NCBI GenBank assembly: GCA_036389485.1 | Contig: DASVPR010000023.1 | Coordinates: forward strand, 124,001-188,000 | Reading direction: 5' to 3' | From: CADCVT01 sp036389485 | GTDB lineage: Bacteria; Actinomycetota; Thermoleophilia; Solirubrobacterales; Solirubrobacteraceae | DNA: 64,000 nt | Shown here: piece after piece, positions 8,241 through 14,517 of the stretch | Layout of the letters: the number at the start of each line of letters is the position of its first letter | How positions within the stretch are numbered: position 1 is the stretch's first letter | Made by a program: the position numbers and the translations under genes | Notes under the pieces: generated by a model | Seen by the model: the letters and a program-made list of their open reading frames with translations, nothing else | Database searches by the model: none | Told to the model about the DNA's origin: nothing

Positions 8241-9026
8241 GATGCGCGCGACCGGGACGCGCAGCCCCGCGACCTCGACCCGCGTCCGCAGGACCGCGGT
8301 GCGCGTCGTGACGTACAGGTCGTCGAGCGCCGGGCCGCCGAAGCAGACGCTCGACACGAAGTCCGCGCCCGGCACTTCGATCGTGTGCACGAGCTCGCCG
8401 TCGACGAACCGCCCGATCGCCGAGCCGCCGCCGAACGCCACCCAGACGCCGCCCTCGAGGTCGACTGCGATCCCGTCCGCGTCCTCGCTCGGAGAGCGCG
8501 CCCACAGCTCGTGGGCGTCGCGCCAGATGCGCCCGTCCGCGAAGTCGGCGACGTAGAACGTCTCCCCGTCCGGCGCGCACGCGATCCCGTTCGGCCAGTT
8601 GACGATCGGGAGCTCGGTGGTGTCCGGGTGATCGTCGCCAGGCTTGAGGGTCACGAGCGCTCCCGGCTCGGGCGTCTCGCCCTGCATCGGGTTGAAGCGC
8701 AGTGCGCCCACGACGAGCGAGCCGTCCCCGAGCGTCCCCATGTCGTTGTAGCCCGTGAACCCCGGGTGCCGGTCGAGGACCACCACCTGCTCGCCGTCCG
8801 GCCGCAGGTGGAGCACGTCGCGGCCGGAGATGAGGATCCCTCCGTCCTCGTGCAGCGCCATCCCGCCGATCCCCCGGCGCTTCGAGAGCACCTCCTCGAC
8901 CCGCCCGTCCGCGCCGACCCGCTTGACCCCGCCGAAGATCGCGTCGCTGAACAGGAGCGACTCGCCGTCCCACAGCGGCGCCTCGGCGAGCCCGAACCCC
9001 TGCGCGACAACGTCGAAGGAGCTCAT
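8238..9026 (-). CDS. SMP-30/gluconolactonase-family protein
   Basis: It is a six-bladed propeller lactonase-type enzyme that probably hydrolyses a sugar lactone. Recognisable features are EAPLWDGESLLFSDA at the N-terminus (metal-binding Glu), GYNDMGTLGDGSLVVGAL, PNGIACAPDG (metal-binding Asn) and ADGIAVDLEGGVWVA (metal-binding Asp) near the C-terminus. Length is 262 residues, slightly short but complete. The ATG at 9026 overlaps the SDR stop as ATGA, so the two are translated together. A lactonase coupled to a dehydrogenase suggests stepwise oxidation and ring-opening of one sugar-like substrate (inference). Confidence 0.86.
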   Translation of the reverse strand: MSSFDVVAQGFGLAEAPLWDGESLLFSDAIFGGVKRVGADGRVEEVLSKRRGIGGMALHEDGGILISGRDVLHLRPDGEQVVVLDRHPGFTGYNDMGTLGDGSLVVGALRFNPMQGETPEPGALVTLKPGDDHPDTTELPIVNWPNGIACAPDGETFYVADFADGRIWRDAHELWARSPSEDADGIAVDLEGGVWVAFGGGSAIGRFVDGELVHTIEVPGADFVSSVCFGGPALDDLYVTTRTAVLRTRVEVAGLRVPVARI

Positions 9027-9808
9027 GACCGCCTCGGGGCCGCGGCCGGGCCGCGGAGCCGGCGCAGCAGCGCGTCGGCGAGCGCGGGCGACACGCCGTG
9101 GACGATCCCCAGCAGCCGGACGACCGGCGGGAAGTACACGTGGCGCTCGTCGCGCTCCACCGCCCGCACGATCCGCTCCGCCATGCGGTGGGCGGGGACC
9201 GCGCGGGAGGAGGCGCGCGACCACGCGGGCATCCGGTCGCGCTCGTGGTCGTGCAGGGACGTGGTGACCTCGCCGGGGTGGACGGTCGTCAGCGAGACGC
9301 CGGTTCCCGTCAGCTCGTGGCGCAGGGCCTCCGCGAAGGTGCGCTGGGCGGCCTTCGTCGCGCCGTAGACGGCGGCGTCCGGGAACGCGCGCAGCCCGGC
9401 GCCGCTCGACACGACGACGATGTGCCCGCTTCCCTGCTTGAGCAGCTTCGGCAGCGCCGCCTTCACGGTGTAGAGCGTCCCGAGCCAGTTGACGCGCGTC
9501 ATCTCCTCGAACCGCTCGACGGGCTGGTCGGCGAACCGCTCGTAGTGCGCGAGGCCGGCGTTCGCGACGACGAGGTCGACGCGGCCGAAGCGCTCGACGG
9601 CTTCGAAGGTCGACGTCTTGTCCCCGACGTCCATCCCGAGGACGGCGTGCTCGCCGGGAAGGGCGTCCGCCAGCGCCTCGAGCTCCCGCGTGCTGCGCGC
9701 GGCGAGCCCGACCGTGACCCCGCGGGCGGCCAGCAGCTCGGCCAGCGCCCGCCCGATCCCGCGCGAGCTGCCGGTGATTAACGCGCGCGTGCCGGGCCCG
9801 AGGTGCAC
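9023..9808 (-). CDS. Short-chain dehydrogenase/reductase
   Basis: This NAD(P)-dependent oxidoreductase has a classical SDR core: TGSSRGIG at residues 12-19, NAG at 83-85, catalytic Ser135, Tyr148 and Lys152 (YGATK). Arg16 in the glycine motif and the ALAARST stretch suggest preference for NADPH. After residue 190 there is a basic segment and an extended C-terminal helix (HVYFPPVVRLLGIVHGVSPALADALLRRL) like that of membrane-associated SDR lipid reductases. The GTG start at 9808 has TAGCCT 6 nt upstream. It overlaps the SMP-30 gene by ATGA. Confidence 0.9.
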   Translation of the reverse strand: MHLGPGTRALITGSSRGIGRALAELLAARGVTVGLAARSTRELEALADALPGEHAVLGMDVGDKTSTFEAVERFGRVDLVVANAGLAHYERFADQPVERFEEMTRVNWLGTLYTVKAALPKLLKQGSGHIVVVSSGAGLRAFPDAAVYGATKAAQRTFAEALRHELTGTGVSLTTVHPGEVTTSLHDHERDRMPAWSRASSRAVPAHRMAERIVRAVERDERHVYFPPVVRLLGIVHGVSPALADALLRRLRGPAAAPRRS

Positions 9809-9814
9809 TCGGCA

Positions 9815-9820
9815 AGGCTA
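9815..9820 (-). promoter_or_regulatory. -10 box (TAGCCT) of the SDR gene
   Basis: TAGCCT stands 6 nt before the GTG at 9808, in line with a leaderless transcript. It is divergent from the TAGGGT of the regulator gene 14 bp away. Confidence 0.5.
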
Positions 9821-9833
9821 GCCGCGCGGTCGC

Positions 9834-9839
9834 TAGGGT
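9834..9839 (+). promoter_or_regulatory. -10 box (TAGGGT) of the DtxR-family gene
   Basis: TAGGGT lies 9 nt before the ATG at 9849. It overlaps an AGGGTGACCCT near-palindrome (9835-9845) that could be an autoregulatory operator; this is inference. Confidence 0.5.
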
Positions 9840-9848
9840 GACCCTCAG

Positions 9849-10562
9849 ATGTCCACCGACCACGCGACCGTCGCCGAGGAGGAGTACCTCCAGACGCTGT
9901 TCTGGCTCCACGAGGCCGGCCTGGCGATGACCGGGGCGAACGTCGCTCGCGCCATGCAGCTCTCCGCCCCGACCGTGCACGAGATGATCGGCCGGCTCGA
10001 GCGTGACGGCTACATCACGCGGGGTGGCGACAAGGCGATCTCGTTCACGGAGAGTGGGCAGCGGCACGCGGAGGAGATCGTGCGCCGCCACCGGCTGATC
10101 GAGCGGTTCCTGACCGATGTGCTCGGCATCCCGTGGGACGAGGTCCACGAGGAGGCCGAGCGGCTGGAGCACGCGATGTCGCCCGTTTTGGAGGAGCGGA
10201 TGCTCGCGGCGATCGGGGACGCGAAGACCTGCCCCCACGGCCACCCGATCCAGCCGGGGTCGCGCATCGAAGGCGTGCCTTTGGCCGACGTGTCGGTCGG
10301 CGCTCGCGTCACGATCCTGCGGTTCGAGAACGAGGCCGAGGACCTGCTGCACCACCTGCGTGCGGTCGGGCTCGAGCCGGGGATGAAGGGAACGTTGGCG
10401 GAGCGTGCCGAGGACGAGGTCATCGTCGAGGGCGACGGCCGGCGCGTCTCCGTGACGCCGTCCGTCGCCGAGACCGTCTCCGTCCTCGCCGACCCGTCCC
10501 CACCGCCCCGCATCGCTTTGCCGGAGCAACTCGTCCTCGCCAAAGACCGCTACGGCCGCTAG
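9849..10562 (+). CDS. DtxR/MntR-family metal-dependent repressor
   Basis: This 237-residue regulator has an N-terminal winged helix (residues 8-65, with ARAMQLSAPTVHEMIGRLERDGY), a dimerisation/metal domain (75-150) and a C-terminal FeoA-like SH3 domain (150-225). The metal site reads RHRLIERFL (His81, Glu85), His100 and AERLEHAMS (Glu104, Glu107, His108). The Glu-x-x-Glu-His pattern matches MntR (E99, E102, H103), whereas DtxR/IdeR has Cys at the first of these. Manganese sensing is therefore more likely than iron, by inference. The DNA site may include the AGGGTGACCCT over its own promoter. Confidence 0.88.
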   Translation: MSTDHATVAEEEYLQTLFWLHEAGLAMTGANVARAMQLSAPTVHEMIGRLERDGYITRGGDKAISFTESGQRHAEEIVRRHRLIERFLTDVLGIPWDEVHEEAERLEHAMSPVLEERMLAAIGDAKTCPHGHPIQPGSRIEGVPLADVSVGARVTILRFENEAEDLLHHLRAVGLEPGMKGTLAERAEDEVIVEGDGRRVSVTPSVAETVSVLADPSPPPRIALPEQLVLAKDRYGR

Positions 10563-10863
10563 GGCGGCGGGCGGTTCCGGCCTACTTCGAGCGTCTCTGG
10601 GCTGCCGCGAACGGTGGGCCGCAGCGGCCGCCCGCCCGCCCAACCACCCAGCGGGCGTCCCGGCCGGGGTGGTCCCATCCCCCGTGATCGAGTCTCGTCT
10701 CTTGTCGCCGTGGGCTGGCGCGTACAGGCACGTGTCGCCGCTGTCGCCTTAGGCGAAAGCGGTAGTCACGGACTCGGCGCCCAGGTCCAAACACTCGTCG
10801 CGAGCCGCGCTCCTACAGCGACCCGTTCCGGATCTCAAGAAGCGGCGACTTCCGTCCGATAGC
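10563..10863. other. Non-coding stretch after the regulator gene
   Basis: No open frame here has a credible start or codon bias. It contains short GC-rich inverted repeats after the stop (GGCCGC/GCGGCC at about 10619-10632) and the stronger palindrome at 10738-10762. It marks the left side of a patch whose base composition is less GC-biased than the flanks. Confidence 0.5.
10738..10762. repeat. 25-bp near-perfect palindrome
   Basis: Arms CCGCT-TCGCC and GGCGA-AGCGG, each broken by one unpaired base (G10743, A10757), enclose a TTA loop. No T-tract follows. It may end the regulator transcript or be a protein-binding or recombination site at the patch boundary. Confidence 0.5.
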
Positions 10864-10880
10864 TGTAACAGTGTTACAAT
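10864..10880 (+). promoter_or_regulatory. Palindromic operator over the -10 box of the RHH-like gene
   Basis: TGTAACAGTGTTACA (10864-10878) is a perfect inverted repeat with 6-base arms and a 3-base centre. The -10-like TACAAT at 10875-10880 overlaps its right arm, so a bound repressor would block transcription. The downstream gene starts 38 bp later with a GAGGAG ribosome site at 10905-10910. Confidence 0.6.
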
Positions 10881-10918
10881 AGCCGGGCTCGCGCGACGAG
10901 CGACGAGGAGCGACCAGG

Positions 10919-11206
10919 ATGGCCAGCACAAAGACACGGCGCCAAACGGCGGTGAGCCGCATCCACGCCGACACCTACGAGTCGGTCAAGCAGGTCGCGG
11001 GCTCTACCGGGCGCGCTCCCGCCGAACTGCTGCGGGACGCCTGGGAGGAGTACCTCGTCCGGCATCGGGACGAGTTCGCCGAGCGGCTCGAACTCTCCGC
11101 ACGCATGCTGCGCAGCGGCGACACGATCGAGCTGGCCAAGACGCTCGCGCCCGGCGACCCCGCCCGCGCCGCCAAGGCAGCCGCCAGGATCAGAGAAGCT
11201 CAGTAG
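10919..11206 (+). CDS. Ribbon-helix-helix-like small protein, possible antitoxin/autoregulator
   Basis: The 95-residue protein begins with a basic strand-like segment (KTRRQTAVSRIHADTYESVKQVA) followed by two helices (TGRAPAELLRDAWEEYLVRHRDEF). This resembles the ribbon-helix-helix fold of CopG/Arc-type regulators. The second half is helical and charged (AERLELSARMLRSGDTIELAKTL). GAGGAG 8 nt before the ATG is a clear ribosome site. A palindrome overlaps its -10 box, as expected for an autoregulated antitoxin. The unknown gene downstream starts 29 bp later but has its own TAGCAT. No family match can be named with certainty. Confidence 0.65.
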   Translation: MASTKTRRQTAVSRIHADTYESVKQVAGSTGRAPAELLRDAWEEYLVRHRDEFAERLELSARMLRSGDTIELAKTLAPGDPARAAKAAARIREAQ

Positions 11207-11223
11207 TCGGCGGCGCAGCCGCG

Positions 11224-11229
11224 TAGCAT
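11224..11229 (+). promoter_or_regulatory. -10 box (TAGCAT) of the 246-residue gene
   Basis: TAGCAT stands 6 nt before the ATG at 11236, the same geometry as other leaderless genes in the window. Confidence 0.45.
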
Positions 11230-11235
11230 CGCGGG

Positions 11236-11976
11236 ATGCGGCCCGACTCCCTCGTTGGCAGGTGCCTGCACCGCGCGTACCTCTGTCCGAACTGGGAGCT
11301 TCGGGTGACCGAGCGGTGCCGAGGCGAGGACGACCTGAGCAAGAAGGGCCCGCAGTTCGAGGATCTGGTCGAGGACGACGTAGTCTCTCAGTTCAAGAAG
11401 AAGTTGGAGCACACGAACCGGACTTCACGCGAGGTTAGTGGTCTCCGCTCCGGTCTCGGACCGGTGTGGGTGGTCCAAGCCGGCGAGAAGCGGCGCGGTT
11501 GCGCCTGGCATGACGAGGAGCACGAGATCATCTGGCTCCTGGCCTCGCACCCGCACGAGTCGGGCTCGCCGGAAGACTCGTGGCCGTATTTCCGCGAGCT
11601 GGATGCCGCGGGCCGGCTCTTTCCAACCGAAGAGGACTACGACTACTTTTTCGAGGAGGACGATGCCCGCTTTTTCGACGCTCTCGTCGTCGAGGCCGAC
11701 GCGCTCATGCAACGCGCGGCGGCCGCTCCCGGTCAGGAACATCGGACCCGGCTCGTCGATCGGATCGGAGCCGGCTACGAGGTCACGGTCGTGCAGACGC
11801 TCGAAGAACGGGTTCTCGCCCTGAGCCTCGACGACGTCGAGAAGCAAGGCTTCGAGTTCGTCCCGACGATCTTGGCGGCCTTCGGCTTCGAGGAGATCCC
11901 GGATCCTGCCAACCGCATTGGAAACCGCGCGATCGACCCGTCGACCGAACTCGGCTTCATGGCCTTCCTCGGCTGA
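11236..11976 (+). CDS. Unknown 246-residue acidic protein beside an RHH-like regulator
   Basis: I do not recognise the family. The middle contains a compact segment with GPVWVVQAGEKRRGCAWHDEEHEIIWLLASHPH, given here only as landmarks: a Trp-rich strand, then HDEEHE and a hydrophobic strand. It is followed by acidic stretches (EEDYDYFFEEDD). The C-terminal third looks globular (YEVTVVQTLEERVLALSLDDVE). No signal peptide or membrane span is seen. Codon use includes more TTT and other AT-rich codons than neighbours, hinting at transfer. The pairing of a small DNA-binding-type gene with a larger unknown gene resembles toxin-antitoxin or regulator-effector modules, but nothing in the sequence proves toxicity. 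Confidence 0.6.
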   Translation: MRPDSLVGRCLHRAYLCPNWELRVTERCRGEDDLSKKGPQFEDLVEDDVVSQFKKKLEHTNRTSREVSGLRSGLGPVWVVQAGEKRRGCAWHDEEHEIIWLLASHPHESGSPEDSWPYFRELDAAGRLFPTEEDYDYFFEEDDARFFDALVVEADALMQRAAAAPGQEHRTRLVDRIGAGYEVTVVQTLEERVLALSLDDVEKQGFEFVPTILAAFGFEEIPDPANRIGNRAIDPSTELGFMAFLG

Positions 11977-12033
11977 GGCGCGGCTGGCCTTTGGCGGGGC
12001 GAGCCGCGCCAAACCGCACGCGGTTGATCGTCG

Positions 12034-12252
12034 CTAGACGCCGAGCCGGCGACGGCCGTGCTCGCTGAGGAAGCGCATCTCGCCCCGCTTGACCATCCAT
12101 GGGAAGCGGAAGCCCAACAGGGCGCCGGTCGCGCCGGTCCGGCGGTACTCGCCCAGCGTGAGCTCACGCAGGTGGTCGCGGTGGATCCCGATGGTCGGGT
12201 CGCCACTGTTGAGCGCGAGAACCGCTGAAGCGATCCAATGAGCCTTCGACAT
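12034..12252 (-). CDS. Small hypothetical protein (72 residues)
   Basis: The ATG at 12252 has an AAGGAG ribosome site 7 nt upstream (12260-12265), the main reason to believe it. The product (MSKAHWIASAVLALNSGDPTIGIHRDHLRELTLGEYRRTG...) has no motif I recognise; it looks like a small mixed alpha/beta protein with a basic C-terminus. It lies alone, antisense to nothing, between the unknown 246-residue gene and an HNH remnant, and probably belongs to the same accessory patch. Confidence 0.5.
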   Translation of the reverse strand: MSKAHWIASAVLALNSGDPTIGIHRDHLRELTLGEYRRTGATGALLGFRFPWMVKRGEMRFLSEHGRRRLGV

Positions 12253-12388
12253 CTTCCAACTCCTTCGACGCGCCGTGGCGCGGCCGCCCCGGCTGGTACC
12301 CCTTTACCTCTGAGGCGAGATCGCTTAGCGGGCGGCGGCCGCGGGTTGCTAAGCAGCATGGCGGAGTGCGGCCACTAACTCACGGTCC

Positions 12389-12642
12389 ATGCAAGCCACA
12401 CGACATACGCGATGTTGGTGCTGCGGAGCCGCGGGTCTGCGATCACCCGGGAGCATGTGCTCTCGGAGGCGAACTTTGGCGGCCGACTGATCTCACCGGG
12501 CGCCGCTTGCCAGCCGTGCAACGGCCTCGCCGGAAGAGTCGAGGCGCTGGCGGCCGAGCATCCCCGGGTCGCCGAGGCGGTGGGCCAGGTTTCGGGGGGG
12601 CGAGGAGCAAGCCGGTTCCCGCAGTCGCCGGCCGATCAGTAA
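12389..12642 (+). pseudogene. Frameshifted HNH-endonuclease-like remnant
   Basis: From the ATG at 12389 one frame reads MQATRHTRCWCCGAA, a zinc-knuckle start typical of HNH proteins. In a different frame, entered near 12430-12450, the sequence reads ITREHVLSEANFGGRLISPGAA and then CQPCNGLAGRVEAL, the HNH core and second Cys pair. A frameshift therefore separates the two halves. After AEHPRVAEAV the frame loses family character and stops at 12642, inside the 3' end of the convergent kinase gene (stop at 12636). A full family member would be much longer. The alternative, a real 76-residue protein from the ATG at 12412, would lack the first Cys pair. Confidence 0.6.
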
Positions 12643-13565
12643 ACCGCGCGGGCTCCGCGCTTCGTCAGCGTCAGCTTGCGCGGCAGGGACGCCAGGACCG
12701 GCTCGATCGCGGACGCCATCTCGGCGGCGGTCGGGCGTTCCTCGGGGCTCTTCGCCAGGCCGGCGTAGATCGCCTCGGCGAGGGGTGGCGGGGTCCGGGC
12801 CGGCAGGTCGCCCGGCCACGCGTGGAGCTGGGGGAAGCGGCGGTTGAGGTCGCCGCTCTCGCGGGCGCCCTTCTCGCGGGGGAACGGCACGACTCCCGCG
12901 ACCGCGTGGAACAACGTTGCGGCCAACCCGAAGACGTCGGACGCCGGGCCGACAGCGCCCGGGAACGCGGAAGGGTCGGCCTGCTCGGGTGACATGTACG
13001 CGTCGGTGCCGACCGGGCGGCGAAGCTCGCTCGCGCGCTCGAACGTCCGCGCGACGGACAGGTCGATGAGCCGCGGCGGGACGCCCATGACGATGTTGTC
13101 CGGCTTGACGTCGAGGTGGACCCAGCCCTCGTGCGCCATGTACTGCACCGCGGCGGCGACGTGCAGCGCGAGCGGGATGAGCTGCTCGATCGGGAGGGAT
13201 CCGTGGCGCTTGATCAGCGACCGCAACGTCGGGCCCTCGAGGTGCTCGATCAGCACGTGGGGGTGCGGCCCGTCGAGGACGGCGTCGAAGCCGCGGACCA
13301 GGACGGGATGGGCGAGGGCCTCCAACGCGGAAGCCTCGTTGCGCAAAGACCGCAGCTCTCCCGGGTCCGAGGCCCGATCGGGGCGCAGCACCTTCGCGAC
13401 CATCAACGCGAAGCGGTGGTCGTCCCAGACGAGGAACACCTCGTAGGCGTTGCCGCCTCCGAGGTGCTTGACCACGCTCCGGCCGGGGGCGATCTCGTCG
13501 CCCGCGGCGAAGTGCCAGGAGGCGCGGGCCGTGCCCTGGGGATCGTTCACGACCCGCACCTCCAT
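12636..13565 (-). CDS. Soluble Ser/Thr protein kinase with non-canonical catalytic motifs
   Basis: This 309-residue Hanks-type kinase has a Gly-rich loop (LGGGNAYEVFLV, 35-46), Lys58, Glu77, the catalytic loop HLDVKPDN (150-157), the metal-binding DLS (168-170) in place of DFG, and GTDAYMSPEQ (187-196). Arg of HRD is replaced by Leu, so it is a non-RD kinase and may not need activation-loop phosphorylation. All catalytic residues (K58, D152, N157, D168) remain, so it is probably active. It lacks the transmembrane and PASTA regions common in actinobacterial kinases. Its ATG at 13565 is 10 bp past the exported TDN-repeat gene on the same strand, whose stop TAG begins a TAGGCG hexamer 7 nt before it. 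Confidence 0.88.
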   Translation of the reverse strand: MEVRVVNDPQGTARASWHFAAGDEIAPGRSVVKHLGGGNAYEVFLVWDDHRFALMVAKVLRPDRASDPGELRSLRNEASALEALAHPVLVRGFDAVLDGPHPHVLIEHLEGPTLRSLIKRHGSLPIEQLIPLALHVAAAVQYMAHEGWVHLDVKPDNIVMGVPPRLIDLSVARTFERASELRRPVGTDAYMSPEQADPSAFPGAVGPASDVFGLAATLFHAVAGVVPFPREKGARESGDLNRRFPQLHAWPGDLPARTPPPLAEAIYAGLAKSPEERPTAAEMASAIEPVLASLPRKLTLTKRGARAVY

Positions 13566-13575
13566 GACATCGCGC

Positions 13576-14415
13576 CTACTTCTGCCCCGCGGCGATGCGG
13601 CAGGCGCGGCTCGCGCGCGCCTTGCGGAGCTTCGCCTTGCGCTGGCTGGCGTGCGCCTTGCGGGCGGCCTTCTTGGCCTTGACGCACTGCTGCGCCGCGG
13701 CGCGCTGCGACTTCGCGCCGGCGACCGGGGTCGAGCCGGAGTTCGCCTGCACCTGCTGGCCGGCGTTCTCGGACGGGCTCGTGTTGTCGCTCGCGCCGGT
13801 GTTGTCGGTGACGCTCGCGCTGTTCTCCGAAGCGGCGGTGTTGTCCGTCGCGCCGCTGTTGTCGGTCGCGGACTGGCCGGTCGCGCCGGTGTTGTCGGTC
13901 GCGCCGTCGTTCTCGGTCGCGCTCGCGCCGGTGTTCTCCGACGGCTGCGTGTCGTCGGTCGCGCCGGCGTTGTCGGTCGCGCTCGCGGTGTTGTCCGTGG
14001 CGTCGGTGGCGCCGGCGGTCGTGTCGTCCGTCGCGTCCGTGTTGTCGGAGACGCCGGAGTCGTCGGTCGCGCTGTCGTCGGTCACGCCGGCGGTGGCGTC
14101 CGTGGCCCCGTCGGTCGCGCCGTCGGTGTCGGAGCCGGCCGTGACGTCGTCATCGTCGTCGTCGCCGCTGCCGGGGCCCGAGTTGTCCTCGTCGCCGCCG
14201 CCCGGGCCGGAGTTGTCCTCGCGCACGGCCTGGTCGTCGCCGCCGCTGCCCGGCCCGCTGTCGGCGAAGGCCTGGGTCACGGAGAACGTCGGCAGCGCCA
14301 GCAGGGCGAGGATCGCGCAGATGAGCGCGAACGCCTTGCGCGGCTTGGAGCTCTGATCGGGGAGCGGCTCGCCGGCGTCTTCGGCGAGTCGCAGGTACAG
14401 GCTGGCGTGATGCAT
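13576..14415 (-). CDS. Exported or membrane-anchored Thr/Asp/Asn-repeat protein
   Basis: I start at the ATG at 14415 because GGGAGG precedes it by 4 nt. The product begins MHHASLYLRLAEDAGEPLPDQSSKPRKAF, then a hydrophobic segment (ALICAILALLALPTFSVTQAFA, about residues 30-50). The next 60 residues are Gly/Asp-rich, followed by about 110 residues of 6-8-residue repeats such as TDNTGA, SENTGA and TDNSGA. The tail (about 50 residues) is very basic (KAKKAARKAHASQRKAKLRKARASR). An acidic, flexible stalk between a membrane anchor and a cationic end suggests a cell-envelope protein, possibly polymer- or peptidoglycan-associated. No enzyme domain is present. Confidence 0.75.
   Translation of the reverse strand: MHHASLYLRLAEDAGEPLPDQSSKPRKAFALICAILALLALPTFSVTQAFADSGPGSGGDDQAVREDNSGPGGGDEDNSGPGSGDDDDDDVTAGSDTDGATDGATDATAGVTDDSATDDSGVSDNTDATDDTTAGATDATDNTASATDNAGATDDTQPSENTGASATENDGATDNTGATGQSATDNSGATDNTAASENSASVTDNTGASDNTSPSENAGQQVQANSGSTPVAGAKSQRAAAQQCVKAKKAARKAHASQRKAKLRKARASRACRIAAGQK
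13765..14130 (-). repeat. Tandem short codon repeats in the TDN-repeat gene
   Basis: Degenerate 18-24-bp units based on GTTGTCGGTCGCGCC (plus strand) recur about 20 times and encode the TDNxGA-type repeats. Such tracts are prone to length change. Confidence 0.7.
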
Positions 14416-14517
14416 ACGGCCTCCCGCGGCGTGAAGATGGTCTTGCCCCGTAAGAGCCGGAGCCCGCCGCGAGGTCACGGGGTGTTCCGGAACCTGGCGC
14501 GTTGCCGCTACGACCGT

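Noticed and set aside
5145..9368. Open frame of 1407 codons on the plus strand
   Set aside because: It runs antisense to the propeller, sigma, ligC and SMP-30 genes and reads as Arg/Pro/Ala-rich shadow. High GC content keeps the antisense frames open.
14484..14493. GTTCCGGAAC palindrome as an ECF sigma promoter (GGAAC)
   Set aside because: A matching -10 with proper spacing before the TDN-repeat gene is not convincing; a 10-bp palindrome is expected by chance at this size and GC.
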